Positions 26,776 to 36,550 are shown, counted from the first letter of the stretch. The stretch: DNA of 64,000 nucleotides from Desmonostoc muscorum LEGE 12446 (GCF_015207005.2 NZ_JADEXS020000001.1:1860001-1924000); one strand, 5' to 3'. The notes: generated from the sequence alone by a model not told the origin. Program-made: numbers and translations.

Positions 26776-27432
26776 CTATCGTAAATTCGCTGGGATCTCT
26801 TTAGGAACTACCCAATAGTAAATAGTTTTGCCCTCTACATTGAGTGTCTGCTCTGGTTTCCAGTCGCCCATATCAAAAGCGTGGGAGACAATGCGAGTGC
26901 CAGGTTTGAGTTCTTTCAAGAGTTTGGGGCGGAGTTTGAGATTGATTTCTGGTAACAGGTAAAGTGTAACTACCGTTGCTTCACTAAAATCAGTGTTGAA
27001 CAAGTCCTGCTGAACAAACTTCACGCGGTCTGTGACTCCTGCTTTTTGGGCATTTTCATTCGCTTCTTGGATGCGTTGGGGGTCAATATCTATGCCGATA
27101 CCCCGCGTACCATACCTTTGTGCCGCAGTATTCACAATTCGCCCGTCACCACTCCCAAGGTCGTAAAGTACATCATTCTTGCCCACTTTTGCCACTTTCA
27201 ACATTGCATCTACCACTGGTTCTGGTGTTGGCACATAGGGAACATCACCAGGGCGTTCTTGGGGTTGATTTGTCGGCGTAGCTGTAGGAGTTACTGTTTC
27301 AGTCTCAGCCGTTAAAGTAGAAGGTTCTGTCACAGTTTCAGCATTACGTTGTTCCGTCGTACATCCAGCAATTCCCAAGCTGGTAATACTAACCCCTGTA
27401 ACCAGTAAAAACAGAATTTTCTTGAAGTTCAT
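26776..27432 (-). CDS. Lipoprotein-type SAM-dependent methyltransferase-like protein
   Basis: A 218-residue protein that joins an exported-lipoprotein N-terminus to a methyltransferase fold. The signal is MNFKKILFLLVTGVSITSLG followed by a lipobox (GIAGC, Cys24) and a Thr/Pro/Glu linker (about 25-65). The Rossmann domain has VLYDLGSGDGRIVNTAAQR (motif I), GIGIDIDPQRIQEA, VKFVQQDLFNTDF and VTLYLLPEINLKLRPKLL. SAM is cytosolic, so a lipid-anchored extracytoplasmic methyltransferase is puzzling. The Cys-containing segment could instead be a plain membrane anchor facing the cytosol. Similar proteins appear in other bacteria from memory. Target unknown. Confidence 0.8.
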   Translation of the reverse strand: MNFKKILFLLVTGVSITSLGIAGCTTEQRNAETVTEPSTLTAETETVTPTATPTNQPQERPGDVPYVPTPEPVVDAMLKVAKVGKNDVLYDLGSGDGRIVNTAAQRYGTRGIGIDIDPQRIQEANENAQKAGVTDRVKFVQQDLFNTDFSEATVVTLYLLPEINLKLRPKLLKELKPGTRIVSHAFDMGDWKPEQTLNVEGKTIYYWVVPKEIPANLR

Positions 27433-27504
27433 GAATTTTCTCCTTTGTCATTTATCATTTGTCATTGGGCATTGGTTATTTCTCCCCCTGCCCCCTCATC
27501 CCCC

Positions 27505-28872
27505 TCATCTCCCCGCATCCCCCCGCCCCCGTTGGTTATTCCAGAGCAACAGCGGAATACCTGCTGCGACAACTAAAACACCTACGATCGCTCCCACGCC
27601 TGTGTAAACTACGCTGGAATACAGTAGGTAACCGCAGACGGCGCAAAAAAGTAATGGCGTAAAGGGATAAAATGGCACACGAAAGGGGCGGACTATGTGG
27701 GGTTCCCGGATACGCAAGACGATTAGAGATATGCCTGAAAGCAAGAAGAAGAACCAAAACACAGGGGCGGTGTAGTCCACCATTGTTTGAAAGCCTTTGC
27801 GGGTGAGAGTGCCTAAAACAACTAGTGCCAAGGCGATCGCTGCTTGCAACAATAAGGCATGAGTAGGGCTGCTAGGACGTTGCTGCCAGCGTCCCATAAA
27901 ACCGAATAGGGAAAAATCTTGTCCGAGTGCATAGTTGGTACGCGCTCCAGTAAAAATTGTGGCGTTGGTTGCGCCTAAAGTAGCGATCGCAATCAGGATG
28001 CTGATGAATAAGGCTCCCGGTGCGCCCCAAAGTGAGCGCATTAAATCTGCGGCTACTGCTTCTGACTGTGCCATGTTGGCTAATCCCAGTCCCCGCAGAT
28101 AAGCCAGGTTGATCAGCATATAAATGGCGGTGATGATACCAATACTCCAAATGAGCGATCGCACGATGTTACGTCGTCCATTCTGGATTTCTGCGGAGAT
28201 GTAAGCGGCTTCATTCCAACCGCCATAGGACAACAGTACAAACACCATCGCCAGTCCCCAAGTTCCTGATGATGCAGATTCCACAGGGGCGCTAGTATTA
28301 GGAGTGGCGCTAAGACCAATAATTACTACGAGCAACAAACCCAGAACTTTGGCAACACTCAGCAAGTTTTGTGTCCACTTACCTTGTTGCAAACCAACCA
28401 TGTTCAAAGCAGTTAAAAGGGCGATCGCCACTGCTGCATAAATAGAAGATGAAAACGCGCCTAGTCGCCATATTTGAGAAACATAATCCCCAAAAACAAA
28501 TGCTAAAAGAGCAATAGAACCAGTTTGAATTACTGTCATCCGTGCCCAGGCAAATAAAAAGGCAACTCCTCGCCCAAATGCGCGTTTCAAATAGTAGTAA
28601 GCACCTCCAACATCAGGATAAACCGTTGCTAATTCTGCATAGCAAAGCGCTCCCACGAGAGATATTACACCACCAATGAACCAAAAAAGTAGCACCGCAA
28701 TATTACTACCCGCTTGATTTGCTACTAGAGCCGGGGTTTGAAAAATCCCCGCCCCGATGACAATACCGACAATCAGAGCTACTGCGTCTGGTAATGTCAG
28801 TGATGGCTTGGGTGATGGTATTTTAGTTATCTCTGTCTGATCAAGCAAATCGTAGTCTTTAGGTCTACTCAC
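27505..28872 (-). CDS. Amino acid permease (APC superfamily)
   Basis: A 455-residue integral membrane transporter with about 12 hydrophobic segments. The first helix contains ALIVGIVIGAGIFQTPALV, the substrate-binding GxG kink of APC carriers; then GGAYYYLKRAFGRGVAFLF. It probably takes up amino acids or other amines, with no specificity visible. ATG at 28872 gives a short polar N-terminus before helix 1. It is separated by 72 bases from the lipoprotein-type methyltransferase gene downstream on the same strand. Confidence 0.88.
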   Translation of the reverse strand: MSRPKDYDLLDQTEITKIPSPKPSLTLPDAVALIVGIVIGAGIFQTPALVANQAGSNIAVLLFWFIGGVISLVGALCYAELATVYPDVGGAYYYLKRAFGRGVAFLFAWARMTVIQTGSIALLAFVFGDYVSQIWRLGAFSSSIYAAVAIALLTALNMVGLQQGKWTQNLLSVAKVLGLLLVVIIGLSATPNTSAPVESASSGTWGLAMVFVLLSYGGWNEAAYISAEIQNGRRNIVRSLIWSIGIITAIYMLINLAYLRGLGLANMAQSEAVAADLMRSLWGAPGALFISILIAIATLGATNATIFTGARTNYALGQDFSLFGFMGRWQQRPSSPTHALLLQAAIALALVVLGTLTRKGFQTMVDYTAPVFWFFFLLSGISLIVLRIREPHIVRPFRVPFYPFTPLLFCAVCGYLLYSSVVYTGVGAIVGVLVVAAGIPLLLWNNQRGRGDAGR

Positions 28873-29453
28873 ATTAATTCCTCATTTAGTGTTGAGCAGA
28901 ATTTTTTTGCTTTGTCTCATCAAAAATTACCTCAGATAATCAATTTTATTGAGATGGAAATATAAAGCTATATCTATATCTCCATATAGAATATTGTTAA
29001 ATATAAATGTGACGCAAAAATGACAGTCAGAATAATCAACAATTACTAATTCAGGATTTATAATCAATACAAAATGTAGATAGTGCCAGTTATTTTGACA
29101 CTACCACTATTTGCATATTAGCTTGATTTCAATTCTTTTAAAAGATTAGAAAATCTCACTTCTTAAAGCTTCTTCCACGAGTTGGATTTTAACTAGACTA
29201 AAGAAGGATTAATGAAGTAACTAAAGAATGATTGACTAATAGTCGATAATCGTGCTTTGTTTGATATAGCAGATAGAGACAGCGATTGACCATTGGGCTA
29301 ATACAGTTAAGATAAACCCAAAACCTCGTGTAAAGACGTGATAAATCACGTCTCCAATGACCAATTATCTACACCAACAACCCTTAACCCAAGCCTATTA
29401 GGCAATAAGCAATTAGTACTTTTCCTATTCCCTGCTTACGTAAGTTCTACAAA
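28873..29453. repeat. AT-rich intergenic region with a GACGTGAT palindrome
   Basis: No gene is visible in this 581-base gap. It holds the foldback AGACGTGATAAATCACGTCT at about 29333-29354, a member of a palindrome type also seen at 33418-33437 (GACGCGATTCATCGCGTC) and 16296-16315. The part next to 28872 should contain the permease promoter; no clear motif was identified. Confidence 0.45.
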
Positions 29454-30278
29454 TTAAAGCGGATTACTAGAATTAAAAAAATCTCTCAAAATTTGCACAA
29501 ATGCCAAAGTATTCTCAAAGTGAATATTATGCCCAGCATTATCAACTATTTTTAGCTGGGCAAGTTGACATACTTTAGCCATTTCTGTATTAACATATAC
29601 AAATTTTTCATCATATTCACCAGCCACTAAAAGTATAGAAATTGTATTAGCTGGCAACTTTGACCACAAATTAGGCTGACATCCAGTACCCATAAAGCGC
29701 AGTGATTTATCTAATTCTTGCGGATTGTTCTGTAAGCGATTTTCTAGCATTTTTTCATATTGTGGATGATTTTTTATATAACCAAAAATTGCTTGGTTAT
29801 ACCAATTGGAGAGGAAATCGCCAAAAGCAATTTTAGTAGTCATTCTTGTTAATTTCTTGCCTATTTGCGTATCACGCTTAATTCGTTCTAATCGTTCCGT
29901 GTTTGTTGCCAAACCTGAGGAAGCTGATTCAAGTATCACTTTGAAGAAACGTTCCGGAAAATGTAGGGCTAGGTATAAAGCCAATCTTCCACCCATTGAA
30001 TAACCAACTAAAAAGCATTTGGCAACTTTTAATTTATCCAATAATTTAATTATGGCGTGGGCAGTGTTGGGCATTGTATAGTATTCATCCCCACCCAAAA
30101 CTTGAGTTTTCCCGTGTCCGGGCAGGTCAAGTGTTAAATAAGAAAATTCATCAGATAATAATTTTATTGCTTCATCAAATTCATCACTGTTACCCATGAA
30201 ACCGTGTAGAAAAAGAATTACTGGTTTTTCTGGGTTGTCAATTAAAGAATAGTGAAATTGATAATTTTCTAAAATCAT
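29454..30278 (-). CDS. menH: MenH-like alpha/beta hydrolase
   Basis: A 274-residue alpha/beta hydrolase matching 2-succinyl-6-hydroxy-2,4-cyclohexadiene-1-carboxylate synthase, a step in phylloquinone (vitamin K1) synthesis for photosystem I. Seen: ILFLHGFMGNSDEFDE (oxyanion region), LDLPGHGKT, the nucleophile elbow VGYSMGGRLAL, a helical lid, LVAGEYDEKF and DNAGHNIHFE with the catalytic His. Length and motif order fit MenH. Other small hydrolases cannot be excluded without the rest of the men cluster, which is not in the window. ATG start; it is divergent from the FAD enzyme at 30405, so the 126-base gap holds both promoters. Confidence 0.8.
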   Translation of the reverse strand: MILENYQFHYSLIDNPEKPVILFLHGFMGNSDEFDEAIKLLSDEFSYLTLDLPGHGKTQVLGGDEYYTMPNTAHAIIKLLDKLKVAKCFLVGYSMGGRLALYLALHFPERFFKVILESASSGLATNTERLERIKRDTQIGKKLTRMTTKIAFGDFLSNWYNQAIFGYIKNHPQYEKMLENRLQNNPQELDKSLRFMGTGCQPNLWSKLPANTISILLVAGEYDEKFVYVNTEMAKVCQLAQLKIVDNAGHNIHFENTLAFVQILRDFFNSSNPL

Positions 30279-30404
30279 AAATTTAGTTTTTAATTTTGAC
30301 TTTTGATCATTTGTATGTAAATCAATTGCAAAACCTATGCAAGTTAATAACTATTAAGGTATGTTAAGTGTAGGAACATAACAAAAAGCTAAATTAAGTC
30401 TCAA

Positions 30405-31847
30405 ATGTTGGATTTACAAATTTCTACAGCTATAGAAAAAAAAGCTATTGTTATCGGGGGAAGTATTGCCGGACTGTTGACAGCTCAAGTACTGACAAAG
30501 TACTTCGATCGCGTGATAATTATAGAGCGCGATCGCTTTCCTGAACAACCCGAACAACGCCACGGTGTACCCCAAGCTCATCATGCACATGTTTTGCTCA
30601 TTCGTGGTCAGCAGATTTTAGAGCAGCTTTTTCCTGGCATCATCGCAGAATTAACTAATTCAGGGACACCAACAATAGACTGGGCAGCAGATTCTCCCTG
30701 GCTAGGTTTTAGCGGCTGGGCACCACGTTTTTCTTCTGATTTAACTAGCCGCGCCTGTAGCCGAAATCTCCTAGAGTGGACTATCCGCAGCCGTTTGGCA
30801 GCTAATAATCGTATTGAATTTGTGCAGGGAGGACAGGTAACTAGCTTGCTGTCCAACTCTAACAAAACCACCATTACAGGTGTACGAGTCAGTTTTCGCA
30901 ACGAACCCGAAGCAGAGATACTGGCTAATTTAGTCATAGATGCTTGTGGTCGCAATTCTCAAACACCGCAATGGTTAAAGGAATTGGGTTATGAATCACC
31001 CCAACAGACAGTTATCAATTCTTTTTTAGGCTATGCCAGCCGCTGGTATCATCCTCCTGAGGGGTTTGAGAGAGATTGGAAAGTTTTGCTGGTCGGGTCA
31101 AAACCACCAAAAAATACTCGCAGTGCTGTGCTTTATCCAGTTGAAGGTAATCGTTGGATTGTCACACTGATTGGTGTAAGTCGAGATTATCCACCAACTG
31201 ACGAAGCTGGATTTTTCGACTTTGCCCAGAGTTTGCGATCGCCTATTATCTATGAAGCCATAAAAGACGCTCAACCCGTATCGCCCATCTACGCTTATAG
31301 GCGCACAGAAAATAGCCTGCGTCACTACGAAAAACTTTCTCGATTACCAGAAGGTTTGATAATAGTAGGTGATGCCGTTTGTGCCTTCAATCCCGTCTAC
31401 GGTCAAGGTATGACTACCGCTGCTTTAGGCGCTTTGACTCTGGATGAGTGTTTAAGCAAGCAATTATCTAAGCAATTCAATGGTAATTTAATCGGTTTGC
31501 CACGATATTTTCAAAAGCAACTAAGCAAAACCATTTCTGTACCTTGGTTGATGGCCACAGGCGAAGACTTCCGTTGGCCAAGTACCGAGGGAGGAAAACC
31601 TGATTTGATTAGTAAACTTACGCAACGGTATCTAGATCAAGTATTATTACTGCAAACTGACAGTGCAGAAATTCAGCAGCTGATCTTAGAAGTGATGAAT
31701 TTACTCAAGCCACCCAGCGCATTTTTTCAGCCAGGTATCCTCATGCAGGTTTTAAAGCGGATAATCAATTCACGTCATCAATCTGATGAGTTGATTGATG
31801 GAGAAAATATTCCCAAATATCAGCCCTTGGTGATTCGTAATTCCTAA
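30405..31847 (+). CDS. FAD-dependent monooxygenase/oxidoreductase
   Basis: A 480-residue flavoprotein. The FAD-binding dinucleotide motif is VIGGSIAGLLTAQVL with the acidic end IIIERDRFP; HAHVLLIRGQ follows; the second FAD motif is IIVGDAVCAFNPVYGQGMTT. RHGVPQAHHAHVLL and the overall length resemble a group of cyanobacterial and actinobacterial FAD hydroxylase-like proteins of unknown substrate. No membrane segment or signal peptide. The GWxWxIP motif of tryptophan halogenases is absent, so halogenation is not supported. It is transcribed away from menH, and a link to quinone metabolism is only suggested by that neighbour. Confidence 0.82.
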   Translation: MLDLQISTAIEKKAIVIGGSIAGLLTAQVLTKYFDRVIIIERDRFPEQPEQRHGVPQAHHAHVLLIRGQQILEQLFPGIIAELTNSGTPTIDWAADSPWLGFSGWAPRFSSDLTSRACSRNLLEWTIRSRLAANNRIEFVQGGQVTSLLSNSNKTTITGVRVSFRNEPEAEILANLVIDACGRNSQTPQWLKELGYESPQQTVINSFLGYASRWYHPPEGFERDWKVLLVGSKPPKNTRSAVLYPVEGNRWIVTLIGVSRDYPPTDEAGFFDFAQSLRSPIIYEAIKDAQPVSPIYAYRRTENSLRHYEKLSRLPEGLIIVGDAVCAFNPVYGQGMTTAALGALTLDECLSKQLSKQFNGNLIGLPRYFQKQLSKTISVPWLMATGEDFRWPSTEGGKPDLISKLTQRYLDQVLLLQTDSAEIQQLILEVMNLLKPPSAFFQPGILMQVLKRIINSRHQSDELIDGENIPKYQPLVIRNS

Positions 31848-31901
31848 TTTCCCACTCCCCATTTTTACAGCCGTTTTCATCTGTTTGAACCACAATCCTT
31901 T

Positions 31902-31998
31902 GTAGGGGCGCCAAGCTTAGCGCCCCTACCCTATGTTTTACAGCTATTTTTAGGTAAATAGACCACGCGGCAAGGGCACAGCAATGCTGTGCCCCTAC
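31902..31998. repeat. Two dispersed GTAGGGGC palindromes between the FAD gene and ackA
   Basis: 31902-31929 reads GTAGGGGCGCC AAGCTTA GCGCCCCTAC; about 31974-31998 reads AGGGCACAGCAATGCTGTGCCCCTAC. The flanks share TTCATCTGTTTGAACCACA and the complement of GATGTGGTTCAAATACATGAA, so the pair itself sits in a longer foldback. A GGGGAGT-type tract follows at 32080-32115. Confidence 0.75.
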
Positions 31999-32192
31999 GA
32001 CAGATGTGGTTCAAATACATGAAAACTGCTGTAATTACCTGAAAATTGCTGTAAGAGGATGTTTGTAAAGTCTACTCCTTCTCCCCACTCCCCACTCCCC
32101 ACTCCCCACTCCCTTTCCCAAAATATCTCTAATGCCCAATAGCACACCGTCGCAAGTAAGTGTAGCATTGTGACATGATTAGAGCAGGTCAT

Positions 32193-33407
32193 ATGAAGAT
32201 ATTGGTGCTAAACGCTGGTTCGAGTAGCCAAAAGAGTTGTCTGTATGAAATTGCAGATGAGGCTCTCCCCACCCAAGCACCCCAACCTCTTTGGGAAGGG
32301 AAAGTTAACTGGACTCAAGACAAGGGTGTGGCAGAAGTTGAGGTCAAAACTGCTACGGGTGCAAAGCTGCAAGAATCAATTCCTGGTGACTCTCCACAAG
32401 CACACCTCACCTATATGCTCAATACACTGACTAGGGATGTTACCAAAGTAATTAATCAGTTGTCAGAAATCGATTTGGTGGGACATCGTGTAGTACATGG
32501 TGGACAAGATTACCGAGAAAGTGTGGTAATTACGGAGGATGTCAAAAAGGCGATCGCTAATCTATCTAACCTAGCTCCAGAACACAATCCTAGCGCTTTG
32601 GCAGGCATAGAAGCAATTGAAAACATCTTAGAAAAAGTCACCCAAGTTGCAGTTTTTGATACAGCATTTCATAGCACTCTCCCTGATGCAGTAGCAATTT
32701 ATCCCGGCCCCTATGAATGGGTAGACCAAGGTATCCGCCGCTATGGCTTTCATGGTATCAGTCACCAATACTGTTCTGGTCGTGCTGCCCAAATTCTCGG
32801 TAAAGATTTGGCATCTCTACGATTAATCACCTGTCATCTCGGCAACGGTTGTTCTTTGGCAGCGGTTAAAAACGGTCGCAGTATTGATACTAGTATGGGA
32901 TTCACACCTTTGGAAGGATTGATGATGGGCAGTCGTTCTGGATCAATAGATCCGGGGATTTTAATTCACTTGTTGCGGTACTGTGATTACTCTATAAAAA
33001 AGTTAGATTATATACTCAATAAAACTTCTGGATTGCGAGGAATTTCGGATATATCTAGTGATATGCGTGAGGTGACAAAAGCGATCGCCCAAGGCAACAC
33101 CCGCGCTAAACTAGCGTGGGATATGTACGTGCATCGCCTGCGTTCTGGTATCGGTGCAATGCTGACCAGTTTGGGGGGATTAGATGCTTTGGTGTTCACC
33201 GCAGGCGTGGGTGAAAACTCACCAGGAATTCGCCAAGCCGCCTGTGAAGCTTTGGGATTTTTGGGATTAAAAATAGACCTGGAAAAAAATCAACAGCAGC
33301 CAGTTGATGAAGATATTGCCACAGACGACTCAGCAGTGAGAGTACTAGTAATACATACTAAAGAAGATTGGGCGATCGCTCAACAATCTTGGCAACTACT
33401 GAAATAA
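32193..33407 (+). CDS. ackA: Acetate kinase
   Basis: A 404-residue ASKHA-fold kinase converting acetyl phosphate and ADP to acetate and ATP. Seen: MKILVLNAGSSSQKSCLYEI at the N-terminus, VGHRVVHGGQDYRE, FDTAFHSTLP with catalytic Asp, RRYGFHGISHQYC, ITCHLGNGCSLAAV, GFTPLEGLMMGSRSGSIDPG, and FTAGVGENSP. Complete. The frame is open from ATG 32175, but ATG 32193 starts at the conserved residue and has AGGT just upstream. No phosphotransacetylase or phosphoketolase gene is next to it. Confidence 0.96.
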   Translation: MKILVLNAGSSSQKSCLYEIADEALPTQAPQPLWEGKVNWTQDKGVAEVEVKTATGAKLQESIPGDSPQAHLTYMLNTLTRDVTKVINQLSEIDLVGHRVVHGGQDYRESVVITEDVKKAIANLSNLAPEHNPSALAGIEAIENILEKVTQVAVFDTAFHSTLPDAVAIYPGPYEWVDQGIRRYGFHGISHQYCSGRAAQILGKDLASLRLITCHLGNGCSLAAVKNGRSIDTSMGFTPLEGLMMGSRSGSIDPGILIHLLRYCDYSIKKLDYILNKTSGLRGISDISSDMREVTKAIAQGNTRAKLAWDMYVHRLRSGIGAMLTSLGGLDALVFTAGVGENSPGIRQAACEALGFLGLKIDLEKNQQQPVDEDIATDDSAVRVLVIHTKEDWAIAQQSWQLLK

Positions 33408-33441
33408 CCCTTGTACAGACGCGATTCATCGCGTCTCTCCC

Positions 33442-34461
33442 CTACGGTACACGGCTAAATTTTGGTTGTTCAAAATAGCCATACACGACTTGAGAGACTT
33501 GACGAATAAAATCTCTTGCTCTGAGGTCATTATTTGGCCTTCTTACCAAAATTCCTGCTAAATAACGCTTACCCGAAGGAGTTTGAATAATACCCGCGTC
33601 ACCCAATACAAAACGCAAAGTTCCTGTTTTGTGAGCTATCTTTGCACCAGAACCTAAACCAGATGGAAGCAATCTTCTATTGTGACAACCATACATAATA
33701 CCTAGAACTTGAGACTGACTTTTATCAGAAAGTAGTTGATTATTTATCATCAAAGCTGAAAGTCTTACTAAGTCTTTTGCACTAGTTTTATTAGTTCCAT
33801 TGAAGTCCCCTAACATTCGGCGCAGAGCAGTACTTTGCAATCCCCAACTGCGAAACCGTTGATTTAATTTAGCAATTCCACCCAAGCGAGCAATAATCAT
33901 ATTTGTCGCAGTATTATCACTAATAGTCATCATCATAGTTGCAGTTTTTAAGACACTAAACTTGCTTCCTGCCCGCATATATTGCATGTTACCGGAACCG
34001 CCAACAACATATTTACGCTGCATCACTAAAGTTTCGTTTAGCTTGATTCTTCCTGCATCTACTTCTTGAAATAAAGCAATCAAAATTGGGTACTTGATTG
34101 TACTGGCGGCGGGGAAAGCTTTATTTCCATTAACACTGATATAGTCTCCTGTTTCCAAGTCCATAAAAAATATTCCAGGAGTCAGGAATTTGTAGCGAGC
34201 AACTAATTTATTAATTGGAGTTTTTAGTTCTGATATCTCGTGTCCTAAAGGAACTACACCAGTATAATTAGGTGTATTTGTTGGATTAACAAGATTACTC
34301 GGAACTGGAGGAATAAATTTCAGTGGCGGTAATTGTAAATTTGATTGATTTCTATTCCAGCCATCAGGCGAGTAAACTTTATTACTATCAGGATTTGCTT
34401 TGACTGGTGATGAAAATAGAAGAATACTGATGAGGCTAAGTGAAAACCAGCGTAGTTTCAT
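33442..34461 (-). CDS. Exported class A beta-lactamase-fold serine hydrolase without the omega-loop Glu
   Basis: A 339-residue protein with a signal peptide (MKLRWFSLSLISILLFSSPV, cleaved near KA-NPD) and a 75-residue linker before the catalytic domain. Active-site motifs: AASTIKYP (Ser-x-x-Lys), ISDNTATN (SDN) and AHKTGTL (KTG). Class A enzymes deacylate with Glu166 in an E-x-x-L-N motif; here the corresponding stretch (RRMLGDFNGTNKTSAKDL) has no Glu. It more likely acts as a slow or peptidoglycan-directed serine peptidase or penicillin-binding protein than a true antibiotic hydrolase. Periplasmic. ATG start; convergent with ackA at 34 bases. Confidence 0.85.
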   Translation of the reverse strand: MKLRWFSLSLISILLFSSPVKANPDSNKVYSPDGWNRNQSNLQLPPLKFIPPVPSNLVNPTNTPNYTGVVPLGHEISELKTPINKLVARYKFLTPGIFFMDLETGDYISVNGNKAFPAASTIKYPILIALFQEVDAGRIKLNETLVMQRKYVVGGSGNMQYMRAGSKFSVLKTATMMMTISDNTATNMIIARLGGIAKLNQRFRSWGLQSTALRRMLGDFNGTNKTSAKDLVRLSALMINNQLLSDKSQSQVLGIMYGCHNRRLLPSGLGSGAKIAHKTGTLRFVLGDAGIIQTPSGKRYLAGILVRRPNNDLRARDFIRQVSQVVYGYFEQPKFSRVP

Positions 34462-34785
34462 GTATTATTGCTAAATTAGTCTTAGATTTACTTACAAGAA
34501 TTTTCTAGTAAGATAAATAAAATCAGGACACCGAAAATGATAATCAATAAAATATCTCATGTCAATATTTATGAATAAAGACTCAAAAATAGTTCCATTG
34601 ATATAAATGAAAACTTAGTTGATTCAATTTCGAGTAATTTAGATAACATTAATTTAAAAAATAGGTTTAAAAGTTAATACTTGTAGTAGAAACATTGGCA
34701 AACTAGTACTCTGTTATTTGTAGAACTTATGCAAAAAATCTCTCTAATATCATTTCACTAAAACCCTGATACATATAGATTTCGC

Positions 34786-34814
34786 GTAGGGGCACGGCAA
34801 TGCCGTGCCCCTAC
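34786..34814. repeat. GTAGGGGCACGGCA palindrome inside a larger inverted repeat
   Basis: The core is GTAGGGGCACGGCAATGCCG plus its complementary end. Around it, ATTTCACTAAAACCCTGATACA on the left and TGTATCATAATTAAAGTGAAAC on the right are inverted, so the element spans roughly 34750-34850 and looks like a MITE. The rest of the 34462-35152 gap shows a GCAGACTACGCGTAGCGTCTCC repeat at 34884-34905 and no gene. Confidence 0.7.
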
Positions 34815-35152
34815 CAACGTATTTGTATCATAATTAAAGTGAAACGGTATAACTCTTATTCCCACCCTACCCCTACAGGGAAGCAGACTACGCGTAGCGT
34901 CTCCCTTAGAGATTTATAAGGAACTTAAATTCTGTGGTTCGATTTTCCGTTACCTATACGTAAGTCCTGATTTGATAGGGTCTATCGAAAGGTAAATGAA
35001 CTTTAGACAGTATCCCTCTCATGATGATTGTGTTTTAATGAACAAAGAGACACGTTGTCATGGTCGATACCAAAACAGCAAAATTATTCACTGTTGTATT
35101 CATATTTTCATTCAGCAACACCACTGTTCTAAAACACCTTTGGAAAAACTGT

Positions 35153-35488
35153 ATGAATCATTCATTGATAGTTAAACCAGGGCTACTACTTATTATCCTG
35201 ACAATAGAATTCCTGAACTATTCTCCTGTACAAGCAGGCGTCAGGGAGGCGATACCTCAAAACCAAAAGCAGCTAAAACAACAATCTTCTCAACAAATAT
35301 GGGAACAATTTCGACGCCAGCAAGATGAAGTCAGACTACGACAACAACAGCGGAGTGAGCAATTTCGCCTACAAAATAAACTAAGACAACAACCGTTGGG
35401 ACAATCTAGAATAGACCAACTAAGACAACAACAAAGACGGGAAATGGATACATTTAAACTTCAACAGAAATTTAGACAACAGCAATAA
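35153..35488 (+). CDS. Small exported Gln/Arg-rich protein
   Basis: A 111-residue protein. From ATG 35153 it begins with a signal peptide (MNHSLIVKPGLLLIILTIEF, cleavage near VQA-G), followed by a mature region of charged heptad-like repeats rich in Gln, Arg and Leu (RRQQDEVRLRQQQRSEQFRL), predicted to be a long helix or coiled coil. The frame is open from 35060, but that would bury the signal peptide at residue 32, so the later ATG was used. Family unknown; periplasmic or cell-surface location inferred. Confidence 0.6.
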   Translation: MNHSLIVKPGLLLIILTIEFLNYSPVQAGVREAIPQNQKQLKQQSSQQIWEQFRRQQDEVRLRQQQRSEQFRLQNKLRQQPLGQSRIDQLRQQQRREMDTFKLQQKFRQQQ

Positions 35489-35639
35489 ATAGTGCTGAAT
35501 TCCGTTAGCGGGGTGTTGAGCCAGTGCTAAGTACTGAGTTAAAAGAGTAAGTTTTAATTTACTAAAGCCGAGGAAGTCAGTACTTAGCACTGAGTTTGGT
35601 AAATGGCATGATTTGATAGCTATAAACACACCTTAGCTA

Positions 35640-36548
35640 TCAATATAGAAGCCGACGCAAAATTAATTTACCAACTCGCGGCTGGATAAAACTTAAAGCG
35701 TATTCTACCAGCTTTGGTGTAACAACTGACAAAAATGGCAATAATAAAACATTAACTTCACTAAAGTGATTAATACCACCAATAACAATGCTAGAAATTA
35801 AACAAACTAGCGCCCACGCCAACCAATCTAGAAATTTAGAGTTGATAGAAGTAAGTCTTTGAAACTGATTAACAAGCACATAGCGGGTAGTAGCAAATAA
35901 TATAGTTAAGCCTAACCAATCAAATATTGATAGCATCCCATTTGCTGGATTAAGATTGTAGACTACAAAACCAGCAGTAAACGACGAAGCTACCTCCCAA
36001 ATTAAGAAATTGGGGTTAATCTGAAAACCACTGATTAATTGTTCAGTCAGCCAATAGTGAGCAGATACAACTGTTGAAAAATTAGAATTCTGTAAGAAAT
36101 TACACTTAATTTTGTGAAATATATCACCATCAAAAATTACAGTTGTTTGCAAAATAATATCTTCATCTTCATAAGCATCTGAAGCTGATTGAGCCTGTTT
36201 GTAGTAAGAATTGAAGGTGATTCCAGACTGTAAGCTTGTTTTTTGTTGTCTGCTTTTACTTAGAAAAATCTGTAAAATATCGAATAAAATATATAAATTT
36301 ATATTATTTGAATTTTTGTTTTCAAATTCCAGATGATTACTGAAACAAGTATAATACCAGAGATAAATTATCAGCTTTGGGGGAATTTTGAGAGAAACAC
36401 CATCTTTTTTTGCTTGCTGAATCTGTTCTATAAGTGTGTCATTTAAATAAAAACTACACTGTCCTTGGTCAATCTTAAGTTCAAAGCGATCGCCTTGAGG
36501 AATTTGTAGTAATATTTTGTTATCTATTTCTTGCAAATTGGCATTCAT
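35640..36548 (-). CDS. Membrane protein of unknown function, second gene of a two-gene unit
   Basis: A 302-residue protein not assignable to a family. The first half is soluble and polar (QGDRFELKIDQGQCSFYLND; an acidic DAYEDEDI segment near 130). The second half has about four hydrophobic segments (roughly 190-210, 222-240, 247-265, 270-290) and ends in a basic tail (RVGKLILRRLLY). It is probably a cytosolic domain attached to an inner-membrane anchor. The ATG at 36548 lies two bases after the stop of the upstream gene, so the two are translated from one message and probably work together. Confidence 0.72.
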   Translation of the reverse strand: MNANLQEIDNKILLQIPQGDRFELKIDQGQCSFYLNDTLIEQIQQAKKDGVSLKIPPKLIIYLWYYTCFSNHLEFENKNSNNINLYILFDILQIFLSKSRQQKTSLQSGITFNSYYKQAQSASDAYEDEDIILQTTVIFDGDIFHKIKCNFLQNSNFSTVVSAHYWLTEQLISGFQINPNFLIWEVASSFTAGFVVYNLNPANGMLSIFDWLGLTILFATTRYVLVNQFQRLTSINSKFLDWLAWALVCLISSIVIGGINHFSEVNVLLLPFLSVVTPKLVEYALSFIQPRVGKLILRRLLY

Positions 36549-36550
36549 TA

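Noticed and set aside
30405..31847. Flavin-dependent halogenase
   Set aside because: The FAD motifs fit a monooxygenase, but the WxWxIP halogenase motif is missing.
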